From CAYWKU01 sp964459325 (lineage in GTDB: Bacteria > RBG-13-61-14 > CAYWKU01): DNA of 64,000 nucleotides. Below the pieces are notes generated by a model that saw only the letters and a program-made list of their open reading frames with translations, was not told the DNA's origin and searched no databases. The stretch spans positions 1 to 64,000 of the forward strand of contig CAYWKU010000012.1 of NCBI GenBank assembly GCA_964459325.1, in the 5' to 3' direction. A program made the position numbers and the translations under genes. Numbering within the stretch: the stretch's first letter is position 1; each line of letters begins with the position of its first letter. Shown here piece after piece: positions 34,237 through 42,967 of the stretch.

Positions 34237-35370
34237 TTACAGCTTCTCCGAAACCTTCTCGACGGCCTCCGGGTTTACCTCCACTCCCAGCCCCGGCTTA
34301 TCGGGCGCCGTGATGTAACCTTCCGCGTCGGGCAGTATCGGCTCCGTCAGCATGAAATCCCGGTGCTCGGGAATCCACGCCGGCTCCTCGTAAGGAAACT
34401 CGCAGTACGGGCAATTGGGCGTGGCGGCTATCAGTTGCAGGTTTGCGGCCAACCCAAGGCCGTTGGTCCACGTGTGGGGGCTGAACCGGAGGTTATAAGC
34501 CTCCGATATTCCGGCGATTTTCTTGCCCATGAGTATACCGCCGGATAGCGTCACGTCCGGCTGCACAATATCCAGGCAACCCTTTGCCATGAGGTCCCGG
34601 AACTCGTGCAGGTCGGTATTGAACTCGCCCCCGGCGATGGGCAGTGTGGTGGACTGGCGCAGAGTGGCGTAGCCGTCGTAGTCGTGCTTGAAAAGCGGCT
34701 CTTCAACCCACCGGACGCCCAACTCTTCGAGCGCTACGCAAGTATCCATCGCCCGCTTAAGCGTCCATCGGGGGTAGTCGGCGAAGCCGTGGATGGGCCA
34801 GCCCTGGTTGGCGTCCACCATGATTTCCATATCGTCCCCCACCGCTTCGCGAACCTTCTCCACCTGGTCGAGGTCGGTTTGCATGTCATGGCTGCGAATG
34901 CGCAGTTTGAGCGCTTTGTATCCGGCCTCCTTGAGCTTCAGCGCGTCTTCGGCGCGCTTTTCGGGCTGTCGTATTTCCCCGCAGCTCGCGTAGGCGGCTA
35001 TCTTCCCCTCCCCGCCGCCGAGGAGTTTGTATACCGGCAATCCGGCGGCTTTTCCGATAATGTCCCACAGCGCGACTTCCACGAACCAGAGCTTATACCC
35101 CAGGAAGTATCCCGAACGGGCTATCTGCACGAAATTTTCCACCTGAAAAGGGTCCCTGCCCATCAGGAAGGGCCTCAATACCGACGGGATGCCTTTAGCT
35201 TCATCCAGGAACCCGACCCCGGCGGCCCACCCGTCTATCCCCTCGTCCGTGCGCACCCTGACGATGAGGCAGGAGTTGCGGGTTTGCGGATAGCCGGGTA
35301 TCCATGACGGATAAAAAGCTTCCGGCAGTGGATGGTGAGCCAGCCAGGCGTCGATGGATTCTATTTTCAT
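34237..35370 (-). CDS. mandelate racemase/muconate lactonizing-type enolase superfamily enzyme
   Basis: A 377-residue enolase-superfamily enzyme. Metal ligands are Asp186 (VDANQGW), Glu223 or Glu224 (WVEEP) and Glu249 (GGEFN); acid/base candidates are Lys155 (LKLRIR) and His299 (FSPHTW), the mandelate-racemase-subgroup layout typical of sugar-acid dehydratases such as those for fuconate, galactonate or galactarate. The substrate cannot be fixed. It is in the cytoplasm, alone on the minus strand with about 95 bases to the ferredoxin gene. It could feed on the products of the glycoside operon that starts 1.3 kb away. Confidence 0.88.
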   Translation of the reverse strand: MKIESIDAWLAHHPLPEAFYPSWIPGYPQTRNSCLIVRVRTDEGIDGWAAGVGFLDEAKGIPSVLRPFLMGRDPFQVENFVQIARSGYFLGYKLWFVEVALWDIIGKAAGLPVYKLLGGGEGKIAAYASCGEIRQPEKRAEDALKLKEAGYKALKLRIRSHDMQTDLDQVEKVREAVGDDMEIMVDANQGWPIHGFADYPRWTLKRAMDTCVALEELGVRWVEEPLFKHDYDGYATLRQSTTLPIAGGEFNTDLHEFRDLMAKGCLDIVQPDVTLSGGILMGKKIAGISEAYNLRFSPHTWTNGLGLAANLQLIAATPNCPYCEFPYEEPAWIPEHRDFMLTEPILPDAEGYITAPDKPGLGVEVNPEAVEKVSEKL

Positions 35371-35466
35371 CTCGATACCCCCGTTTACATTTCGTTCATC
35401 ATATCGGGACGGTTAAAAATTTGCAATCACGAGACGACGTGTTGCCGTTGGCGGGGAACCTGAGAA

Positions 35467-36525
35467 TCAGGTGTTGCCGCTCCTTTCCTGCGCAATTTTC
35501 ATCATGGTTTCCACTATGTTATCCGGAGGCTCGGGTATATCTTCCCGAAGCGCCATGCTGATAGCCTCCTCCGGGCAACCGGATACACACAGCCCGCAGC
35601 CGATGCACCGTTCGAGGTCGACTTCGTTGTATTCCTCTCCCTCGACGATGGCGTCAATCTGGCACCTTTCCAGGCACGTGCCGCACACCGAGCAGACCTC
35701 CGGGTCTATCTTCGCCTGGTAGGTCGCCTGCACCTGCTCCGCCGGGCGCGGGTATTGGCGGAGCATTCGCAGCACACCGCAGCAGCAACTACAACAGCAG
35801 CAGATGTTGAGCAGCTCCTTGGCGTTATTGGGCGACAGCACCAGCGCTTCTTCTTCCGCCTTGTCCAGAATTTTCATGCATTCGTCGACGCTTATGGCTC
35901 TACCCATTCCGTTTTCCACGTAATATTGAGCCGCCATGCCGAACTGGAGACATGCTTCGTAGGGCCGGTCGCATTCGTAGCCCATGAGCTTTTGTTCCTT
36001 GCGGCATATACAAGGGGCGACGGAAATATGTTCCTGCCCCGCCACCATATCCCTGATTTTGTTGTAAGTGGCCACGGCGGGGGTGGCGTCCAGCGCCGAG
36101 CCTACCGGCACGACCCGGAGTTGCTTGGTGGGAGCCACCGCCCATATTTGAGCAAGGTGCGGCATGTACTCCTCCATAAGTTCCGCCAGCTCCCGGTCAA
36201 TACTGTTCAGGTGAAACTCGTAGATGCCCACCACGAACTGTATAGCCATGTAAAGGACGTCATCCCCGGCGCGGACTCGATAGATGCAACCCTTTTTGGC
36301 CATTTCCTCCAACTTCTCCGCCACTTCAGCCTCGTCCATGCCCAGCCTTTCGGCGATGGCGGAGGGTTTTTCGGGCATGGGCTGCAGCGCCATGGTAATC
36401 CGCGCCTCCTCGGGCGCGAACATCTTCTTGAGGATTTTTATCTCCGTACCCTCCGGCGTGGACGGAAACCCGTTGGGCATTTTGTCCAGAAAGTCCCGCA
36501 ACTGATAGTAGACGTCATCGCTCAT
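35467..36525 (-). CDS. winged-helix and double 4Fe-4S ferredoxin protein with CCCCxCCC motif
   Basis: A 352-residue iron-sulfur protein. Residues 45-90 look like a winged helix (SAIAERLGMDEAEVAEKLEEM). A middle region has Cys172, Cys174, Cys185 and Cys192, then the striking ICCCCSCCCG (Cys242-245 and 247-249). The C-terminus holds two classical ferredoxin clusters (Cys278/281/284/288 and 307/310/313/317). Related proteins with NICxCCxCCCG motifs occur in many anaerobes, mostly unassigned redox proteins. It may route electrons for a dehydratase or methyl-transfer enzyme. It is divergent from the glycoside operon. Confidence 0.82.
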   Translation of the reverse strand: MSDDVYYQLRDFLDKMPNGFPSTPEGTEIKILKKMFAPEEARITMALQPMPEKPSAIAERLGMDEAEVAEKLEEMAKKGCIYRVRAGDDVLYMAIQFVVGIYEFHLNSIDRELAELMEEYMPHLAQIWAVAPTKQLRVVPVGSALDATPAVATYNKIRDMVAGQEHISVAPCICRKEQKLMGYECDRPYEACLQFGMAAQYYVENGMGRAISVDECMKILDKAEEEALVLSPNNAKELLNICCCCSCCCGVLRMLRQYPRPAEQVQATYQAKIDPEVCSVCGTCLERCQIDAIVEGEEYNEVDLERCIGCGLCVSGCPEEAISMALREDIPEPPDNIVETMMKIAQERSGNT

Positions 36526-36700
36526 ACTTTTCCCCTCCTTGAGCTTCTATCATAGTGAAAATACAAATATAACACAAGAACCGAAACGCCGGCGGTGAGG
36601 TTTCGATTTGTGTAAAAAACGCAGGCTCTCCAAGGTTTCATTGCATAAGGAATAGCTATATAGTACTAATTTTAAGAGCTTGTAAAGAGAGTGTTATTGC

Positions 36701-38746
36701 ATGACCGTGAAAGTTACTGAAAAAGGGCTGAAGGCGGGACAAACCGAAATTCCGCTCATCCTGGGCGCCATGCATTACTGGCGCATCGAGCGCAGATTGT
36801 GGGCCGACATCCTTGACAAAGTGGCACAGATGGGGTTCGGGATGATTGAAACATACGTGCCGTGGAGCGTGCACGAAACCTCCCGGGGCGGCTTCGACTT
36901 CGGCAAAAGGGACAGGAACAAAGACCTCGACGCCTTCCTGACCCTTTGCAGAGACCGCGGCATGTGGGTGATGGTCAGGCCCGGGCCGCATATCAATTCC
37001 GAGCTGACTTACTTCGGGTATCCGAAGAGGGTGCTTTTGGACCCCGAATGCCGGGCCGTAAGCGCTCAGGGTTCGCCGGTGATATTACCGGCTCCCTTCA
37101 AGTCTTTCCCGGTGCCGAGCTACGCCGGCGAGAAATTTTACCGGGAAGTGGGGACGTGGTTCGATAACGTCTGCCCGATAATCGAAAAGCACCTGTATCC
37201 CGAGGGCGCGGTGGTGGCCGTGCAGGCCGACAACGAGAACAGCTTCTTCTTCAGAACCAACGCTTACGACCTGGATTATTCCGAAGGCTCGATAAAATTA
37301 TACCGCGAGTATTTGCAATCGCTTTACAATGACATTGGCGAGCTTAATCGGGCTTACCGGTCGAATTACTCAGGCTTCGGGGAGGTCGAGCCTCCCCGCC
37401 GCTTTGCGGCCGCCCGCAAGGAAGACCTGCCTTTCTACATGGACTGGGTGGCTTACAAGGAGTACTACCTGATTTACGGCCTGAAAAGAATAAAGGATAT
37501 GTTGGCCGATAGGGGCGTAAACGGCATCCCGGTGACTCATAACTACCCGACGCCGCAGGTAATTTCCCCCTTCAACATTGCCGACACCGAGAGGGAAATA
37601 GACATCCAGGGCTTTGACATGTACCCCACCCGTCGCGATTATCGCGGCCTCAAGTACGGCTGCCTGGCCGCGCGGGCTCAGAGCCGGTTGTCGTTCATCC
37701 CCGAGTTCGGCTCGGGGGGATGGCTGTGGAACCCGCCATTGAGCAAAGAAGACCAACAGTTCGCCACCAAGGCGATATTCATGCACGGCATCCGGGCGGT
37801 CAGCTATTACATGCTGGTCGAGCGGGAGAGATGGTACGGGGCGCCGATTGCAAGGGACGGCAGAGTCCGCACCGGGCGGTACGATTTTTACACCCAAATG
37901 AACGAAGTGCTGAAAAAAATGGATTACCTCGACCTCGACCCGGGCGCCGATATTCTTCTCACCCGACCACGTTCATATCAAAGGCTGGAGAACGCCTCGA
38001 CCATCCTGGAGCCGATGACTACGCTCGTCTTCCGGGCCGTGGGGGCGGGGCCGGAGTTCGAATGCAGCGAGCAAACTTTCGGTTTTGAAAAACCCGTTCA
38101 AATAGAAGCGGATAAGTGGTTTAACCGGTGGTATCGTACGCTGGAGCGCGCGAAGTTACCCTTCGAGGTGGGCGATACATCAACGGACGCGGAAAGTATG
38201 AAAAAATACCCGCTCCAGATTGTTCCCACCTTCGAGTTCATGGCCGAATGGGAAATGCAACGGCTATTGGACTACGCAAAATCCGGCGGGACGCTGGTCA
38301 TGGGACCGAAAATACCCGATTTGGATGAAAAAATGGACGATTGTTCCATTCTGGCGGAAGCCGTAACCCCAGAGCCCGAGCCGCTCGAAGGCTTCGATGA
38401 AGCCCGGATATACAGGGTCGGAAAAGGCGCGATTGTGCTTATTCCGCAGTTGCCGGAGGAAAAGGAAACTCGCAAAAGCGCCGCCGAAGCGCTGGCGGCT
38501 CAGGCGGGTATAACGCTCAGCTACCGCATCTCGGATGATAAGCTGGAGACGAGGTTTCATAAGCGCAACGGCGGCGGAGTGCTGTTCGCCGCCAACCCCA
38601 CCGGGGAAGAGCGTAGCGGGAAAGTCAACTTTGAGGGCAAGAAAAAGTTCGAAGACTTATGGAGTGGCGAAATCACGAACGCTGAAGGCGAACTCGATTT
38701 GAAAATCCCGCCCTATACCGTCCGCATGATGGAGGTGAGCACATGA
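36701..38746 (+). CDS. GH-A clan beta-galactosidase-like glycoside hydrolase (GH35/GH42-like)
   Basis: A 681-residue retaining glycosidase with a TIM barrel starting LGAMHYWRI and METYVPW-like MIETYVPWSVHE. The acid/base is probably Glu179 in VQADNENSF (the QxxNE motif of GH35) and the nucleophile Glu335 in FIPEFGSGGW. After about residue 400 come a Rossmann-like beta-galactosidase trimerisation-type domain and a C-terminal beta domain. No signal peptide, so it acts on imported oligosaccharides. A weak promoter may lie at 36641-36669 (TTGCAT, 17 nt, TACTAA). It overlaps the next gene by ATGA and begins the sugar-use operon. Confidence 0.88.
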   Translation: MTVKVTEKGLKAGQTEIPLILGAMHYWRIERRLWADILDKVAQMGFGMIETYVPWSVHETSRGGFDFGKRDRNKDLDAFLTLCRDRGMWVMVRPGPHINSELTYFGYPKRVLLDPECRAVSAQGSPVILPAPFKSFPVPSYAGEKFYREVGTWFDNVCPIIEKHLYPEGAVVAVQADNENSFFFRTNAYDLDYSEGSIKLYREYLQSLYNDIGELNRAYRSNYSGFGEVEPPRRFAAARKEDLPFYMDWVAYKEYYLIYGLKRIKDMLADRGVNGIPVTHNYPTPQVISPFNIADTEREIDIQGFDMYPTRRDYRGLKYGCLAARAQSRLSFIPEFGSGGWLWNPPLSKEDQQFATKAIFMHGIRAVSYYMLVERERWYGAPIARDGRVRTGRYDFYTQMNEVLKKMDYLDLDPGADILLTRPRSYQRLENASTILEPMTTLVFRAVGAGPEFECSEQTFGFEKPVQIEADKWFNRWYRTLERAKLPFEVGDTSTDAESMKKYPLQIVPTFEFMAEWEMQRLLDYAKSGGTLVMGPKIPDLDEKMDDCSILAEAVTPEPEPLEGFDEARIYRVGKGAIVLIPQLPEEKETRKSAAEALAAQAGITLSYRISDDKLETRFHKRNGGGVLFAANPTGEERSGKVNFEGKKKFEDLWSGEITNAEGELDLKIPPYTVRMMEVST

Positions 38747-39573
38747 TTCACCCGAACACCCTCATTCAGGACATCGACGCCGAGGGGTGGGTCAACCTGC
38801 TCAGCCTGGCCGACAAAAACAACCTGCGCCGTCTTGCGGGCATGCCGCCCGGAGAGCATAAACGAAGGTCGAGGCTGTTCGTCATATATGAGGGCGACCG
38901 GGTTCTGAAGGCGGTTCATACCGAAAAGGGCTCTGTCCTCGACGGCTTCCGCTGGGCCGGGCCGGACAACCTGGCCGAAGTGGCCCGCCGGGAGGGCGCG
39001 GACAGGGTCATCGCCGCCCATCGGGACGCCCTGGCGCGCGGTTTCGCCGCCTACCAGAACAAAATCGACCTCGAAGGCGATTACGTCGGCCAGTTAATCG
39101 AAATATACAACACCTTTGTAAGCCGGCTGGGCCGGGACGTGTTCATATATCCGCGCCGCAAGCTCAGGCACGTCAACTTCGATGTGATTCAGAGGGGATT
39201 CCGGTACGCCGTTCCATCTAACAGCACCCTCCTGCTTTACATTTTCGACGGGGATAAGTTATGGGCTTCGCTGATAGTGGGCGTTACCGATACGGACATC
39301 GACCTTATCACCACCCACGACGCCCTCGAAGCCGGTGGGTTGAAGATAAGCTCCTGGAAAAAGGACCACAAGAAGATAACCTCCTCCGTGGAAAGAAATT
39401 TCCGGAAGCCGTCGGTCGGAATTTTCTGCCGGCTCGATGCGCTTGCCCGGGTTCTGTTGGAAAGAAAGCCTCTCCCGGCGCTTGCCGAAGCCCGAAAGAA
39501 GGGACATATTATCCTGGAGCCGCTTCCGTGGCGAATCAAGGCTATGCTGCGGGCGGGAAGGTTATTTGCCTGA
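38743..39573 (+). CDS. uncharacterised protein of the glycoside operon
   Basis: A 276-residue protein that I do not recognise. It is soluble, basic and mixed alpha/beta. One stretch (LGRDVFIYPRRKLRHVNFDVIQ) and a beta-rich middle (STLLLYIFDGDKLWASLIVG) are followed by a helical, lysine-rich C-terminus. It has one cysteine and no signal peptide or known catalytic motif. It overlaps the beta-galactosidase gene by four bases and precedes the isomerase-like gene by 20 bases, so it is firmly part of this operon. It may be a regulator or an accessory catabolic protein; neither is supported by motifs. Confidence 0.65.
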   Translation: MIHPNTLIQDIDAEGWVNLLSLADKNNLRRLAGMPPGEHKRRSRLFVIYEGDRVLKAVHTEKGSVLDGFRWAGPDNLAEVARREGADRVIAAHRDALARGFAAYQNKIDLEGDYVGQLIEIYNTFVSRLGRDVFIYPRRKLRHVNFDVIQRGFRYAVPSNSTLLLYIFDGDKLWASLIVGVTDTDIDLITTHDALEAGGLKISSWKKDHKKITSSVERNFRKPSVGIFCRLDALARVLLERKPLPALAEARKKGHIILEPLPWRIKAMLRAGRLFA

Positions 39574-39593
39574 GAAAACGAGGGAGGTCAATC

Positions 39594-40715
39594 ATGTGCG
39601 CCGTAAGAAAGCTGAAAAACAGCGTCGGAATATGGGGCTTCGGCCCCAACGCCACCCGCTTCATGCCGGGAGGCTACCACCCGGAGCGTAAAACCGAGGA
39701 CAGCGTCACCTGGACACGCAGGGCGGTCAACGGCCTCGGGGACCTGCTCGACGGGCTGGAATTTCACTATCCGGGTGAAATCGACGAGGATAACTATCCG
39801 AAAATAAAGAGGGCCTGCGGAAAAAACGTGGACATCTACTGCCTGGCGCTCGGATTGTTCAACAACCCGCGCTACGCCCTCGGCAGCTTTATCAACCCCA
39901 GGCCGGCGCTACGCGCCGAAAGCATCAAAATAGCCAAAAAGGGCATCGACCTGGCGGCAAAGCTGGGGGCAAACTTCATTATATGGCCGGGGGGCGAAGG
40001 TTATAACTACCCCTTCCAGTTGGATGCGGCCCGGTCATGGAACTGGCTCATAGAAGCCATGGGCCAATGCGCCGACCATTGCGCCTCGAAGGGCGTCACC
40101 CTGTTTTTGGAGCACAAGAACTCCGAGCCGGCCATGAGGATTCTCATGCGCGATATAGGCATGGCGCTTTTCCTCATACACAAGATGAAAGACCGGGGCT
40201 TCGACGTCTCTCACGTAAAGATAAACATGGACTGGCAGCACTTGGTGATGAACGGCGAGCCGCTGGCCGAATATGCGGGCCTGCTCATGAGCGAAGGCCT
40301 CATGGGACATCATCACGGCAACTCCGGCTGGGGCTCGTTCGACGACGACAACATGGTGGCGGCCATGTGCTTCATGGAAACACTGGCGCTGGCCAAGGAG
40401 CTGCAAATGGGGGACTACGGCGCAAACGGCGAACGGGTGGGGTTCGACCTGTTCCCGTATACCGAAGACCAGGTCAAGGCCGTCGAGCGGAGCATATTGC
40501 AGTGGGAGTTTGTATGGGAAGTTGCCGAAAAAATCGACACTAAATCGCTCAAAGCTGCCCGGAACAAAAGCGACGCCGTGGGAGCTTACACCGAAGTCTT
40601 CAAAGCGCTGGGGCTGGACAAAAACTTCATCAACAAAATCACTCGCAGGAAAAAGGCAGAGCACTCCAAAGACGGCGGTCAAAAAAAGAAGTCGAAGGGA
40701 AAGGGTAAAAAGTGA
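39594..40715 (+). CDS. xylose isomerase-like TIM-barrel sugar isomerase/epimerase
   Basis: A 373-residue TIM barrel of the xylose-isomerase-like AP endonuclease 2 superfamily. Metal-site and sugar-site candidates are visible in VTLFLEHKNSEPAMR (Glu on a barrel strand), VKINMDWQHLVMNGE (Asp and His), GHHHGNSGWGSFDDDN and GFDLFPYTED. It should isomerise an aldose or epimerise a ketose. Start ATG 39594 is fixed by AGGGAGG seven bases upstream; a longer frame upstream overlaps the preceding gene and is not coding. The C-terminal 20 residues are almost all Lys/Gly/Ser. The next gene overlaps by GTGA. With the xylulokinase two genes on, the pair fits an isomerise-then-phosphorylate route. Confidence 0.85.
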   Translation: MCAVRKLKNSVGIWGFGPNATRFMPGGYHPERKTEDSVTWTRRAVNGLGDLLDGLEFHYPGEIDEDNYPKIKRACGKNVDIYCLALGLFNNPRYALGSFINPRPALRAESIKIAKKGIDLAAKLGANFIIWPGGEGYNYPFQLDAARSWNWLIEAMGQCADHCASKGVTLFLEHKNSEPAMRILMRDIGMALFLIHKMKDRGFDVSHVKINMDWQHLVMNGEPLAEYAGLLMSEGLMGHHHGNSGWGSFDDDNMVAAMCFMETLALAKELQMGDYGANGERVGFDLFPYTEDQVKAVERSILQWEFVWEVAEKIDTKSLKAARNKSDAVGAYTEVFKALGLDKNFINKITRRKKAEHSKDGGQKKKSKGKGKK

Positions 40716-41434
40716 AACGAACGGCTCTATTTTCAATAATCGGTACGTTGACGCTCTCCTTTATCATTATGGCCTGCCCGAGGCTTACTCCAAAGGTCGG
40801 CCTGCGCTCGGACACCCGGCTGGAGGGGGTGAGCGTGGATGAGTTTTTCGCGGCGCAACTGGCTTCTTCCCGCGACGCGAGGCAGAAGCCGGAGGAGGTC
40901 ATCGAAGCCGCCGGCGTGGGCAAGGGCGATGTCGTAGCCGTTCCGTGGGCCGGGGCGGGATATTTTCTGCCCTACCTGTCGGAAGCCGTGGGGCCGGAGG
41001 GGGTCGTTTACGCTTCCGAGCACAACGAAAAGATAATGGAAAGACTCCGCCGGCGCGTGGAAGAGTCGGGTCTCGATAACGTCCGGCTGATAGATTCCCG
41101 GCCCGAAGCGCCCGGAACACCTTACGGAAAAGCCGACTTCGCCTTCGTTGTAAACGCAATGGCTTACCTGGACCTGCCTTACTCCTTCTTCGACAACCTC
41201 CGCCGGGGAATGAAAACCGGCGGGGTGCTGGTAGTGATAGACTGGAAAAAAGACGCAAAGCGCGGTCCGAAAAAGAAATTGAAGCGCAAGAAGGACGAGG
41301 TATCCGACATGCTGGAAAGCATGCAGATGGAGCCGGACGCCGATTATAAACTGCTTGAATATCAGTACTTTATCGTATTCAAGGTAATCAGCCAGTACGG
41401 AAAGTCGGAGAAGGGGGACTTTTGGGATATCTGA
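40712..41434 (+). CDS. exported methyltransferase-fold lipoprotein (COG4798-like)
   Basis: A 240-residue protein with an N-terminal lipoprotein signal (LSFIIMACP, Cys22) followed by a class I SAM-methyltransferase fold: VVAVPWAGAGYFLPYLSEAVG as motif I (with Pro where the acidic residue usually is), VVYASEHN as motif II, and DFAFVVNAMAYLD. A lysine-rich segment (about 190-205) lies near the C-terminus. Similar exported predicted methyltransferases exist in Gram-negatives; whether they bind SAM outside the cytoplasm is unclear. Start is GTG 40712 within a GTGA overlap. Its role in a sugar operon is unexplained. Confidence 0.78.
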   Translation: MKRTALFSIIGTLTLSFIIMACPRLTPKVGLRSDTRLEGVSVDEFFAAQLASSRDARQKPEEVIEAAGVGKGDVVAVPWAGAGYFLPYLSEAVGPEGVVYASEHNEKIMERLRRRVEESGLDNVRLIDSRPEAPGTPYGKADFAFVVNAMAYLDLPYSFFDNLRRGMKTGGVLVVIDWKKDAKRGPKKKLKRKKDEVSDMLESMQMEPDADYKLLEYQYFIVFKVISQYGKSEKGDFWDI

Positions 41435-42939
41435 TGGGCATAGACGTGGGCACCACCTCCGCCCGCGCCCTTATCATCCGGGATTCGAACGGCTCGCCGG
41501 CCGCCGATGCCTTCTCGGAATATCCCATGTACACCCCGAAACCGGCGTGGGCCGAGCAGAATCCGGCCGACTGGGTCAAAGGCGTGGGGAAAGCCGTTCG
41601 CGGCGCCCTCAAAAAAGCCGGATTGTCCAAAAAGGATATACTGGCGGTTGGCCTCACAGGGCAGATGCACTCGTCGGTGTTCCTGGATAAGGACGACAGG
41701 GTAATCCGCCCTGCCATATTGTGGTGCGACGGCCGCACGGAAACCGAATGCGCCGAGCTTACCCGCCGGGTGGGCAAAAAGAGTCTGCTCGAAAAAACCC
41801 TCAATATCGCCCTTCCCGGCTTTACCGCGCCTAAAATCCTGTGGCTGGCCAACCACGAAGCCGCCGCTTACCGGCGGTTGGCCAAAGTCATGGTGCCCAA
41901 GGATTACATCCGCTACCTCATGACCGGCGCTTTCGCCACCGAAGTGAGCGACGCATCCGGAATGCTGCTGTTGAACGTGCCGAAACGGCGATGGTCGCGC
42001 CGGGTATTGAAGGCGCTCAAACTACCCGAAGATTGGCTGCCCGCCGTTTTCGAGTCTCCCGAAATTACCGGGTCGGTTTCCGCCGAAGGCGCCCGTATCT
42101 TCGGGCTGGCGAAGGGCACTCCGGTAGTCGGCGGTGGCGGCGACCAAGCCGCGGGAGCGGTGGGCAACGGCATCGTCAAAAGGGGCGAGGTTACAATCAG
42201 CCTTGGCACCAGTGGCGTGGTTTTTTCTCCCGTCAGCAAGCCGCCTTCCCCCACGGGAACCACCGTGCACTCGTTCTGCCACGCATCCCCCGGCATGTGG
42301 CACACCATGGGGGTGATGCTGTCGGCGGGCGGGAGCATGCAATGGTTCCGCAACGCCTTGAGGTTCGGCAAAAACAAAAAGCTCGACTACGACGAAATCA
42401 ACCGGCTGGCGGAGCGGGCGCCCGCCGGTAGCGAGGGGTTGGTCTTCCTGCCATACCCGGGCGGGGAAAGAACGCCGCATAACGACCCCTCGGCCCGGGG
42501 AGCTTTCGTCGGGATAGCGTTGTCTCACGACATGACCCACTTCTCCCGCGCCGTGATGGAAGGGGTGGCTTTTGGAATAAAGGACTGTGCCGGGCTTATG
42601 AGGGACGCCGGAACGGCATTCCGGGACATTTACGTATCCGGGGGCGGCGCCAAGAGCGAACTGTGGTGCTCCATCATAGCGGGGGTCATGGAGAAAAAGC
42701 TCAAGCGCCTCGAAGTGGACCAGGGCCCGGCCATGGGCGCGGCGCTCCTGGCCGGAGTTGGAACGGGCGCGTGGCCGGACGTCAAAAGCGCCGCCGCCGG
42801 CACTTTACGGGTAAAGGATGAAGTCCGGCCCGTACAAGCCGACTACAAGCGCTACCGGGAAGCCTATTCCCGCTTCCGGGAGCTTTATCCGGCGCTGGCT
42901 CCGTATTTCCACGGCAAAAACAAAACCCGCCGGGCATAA
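41422..42939 (+). CDS. xylB: xylulokinase (FGGY sugar kinase)
   Basis: A 505-residue FGGY kinase that phosphorylates D-xylulose or a related ketose with ATP. Motifs are GIDVGTTSARALI (phosphate 1), TGQMHSSVFLD and WCDGRTETEC (xylulokinase-type substrate loop), GGGGDQAAGAVGNG, SLGTSGVVF (phosphate 2) and VSGGGAKSELWCSI. The start is either TTG 41422 (giving MGYLMGIDVGTT, the usual family N-terminus, with AAGGGGGA upstream) or ATG 41434; I favour TTG. It overlaps the end of the previous gene by 13 bases. It feeds the pentose-phosphate pathway. Confidence 0.92.
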   Translation: MGYLMGIDVGTTSARALIIRDSNGSPAADAFSEYPMYTPKPAWAEQNPADWVKGVGKAVRGALKKAGLSKKDILAVGLTGQMHSSVFLDKDDRVIRPAILWCDGRTETECAELTRRVGKKSLLEKTLNIALPGFTAPKILWLANHEAAAYRRLAKVMVPKDYIRYLMTGAFATEVSDASGMLLLNVPKRRWSRRVLKALKLPEDWLPAVFESPEITGSVSAEGARIFGLAKGTPVVGGGGDQAAGAVGNGIVKRGEVTISLGTSGVVFSPVSKPPSPTGTTVHSFCHASPGMWHTMGVMLSAGGSMQWFRNALRFGKNKKLDYDEINRLAERAPAGSEGLVFLPYPGGERTPHNDPSARGAFVGIALSHDMTHFSRAVMEGVAFGIKDCAGLMRDAGTAFRDIYVSGGGAKSELWCSIIAGVMEKKLKRLEVDQGPAMGAALLAGVGTGAWPDVKSAAAGTLRVKDEVRPVQADYKRYREAYSRFRELYPALAPYFHGKNKTRRA

Positions 42940-42967
42940 ATGACTTATGCATCAGGAGGTTACGTCC

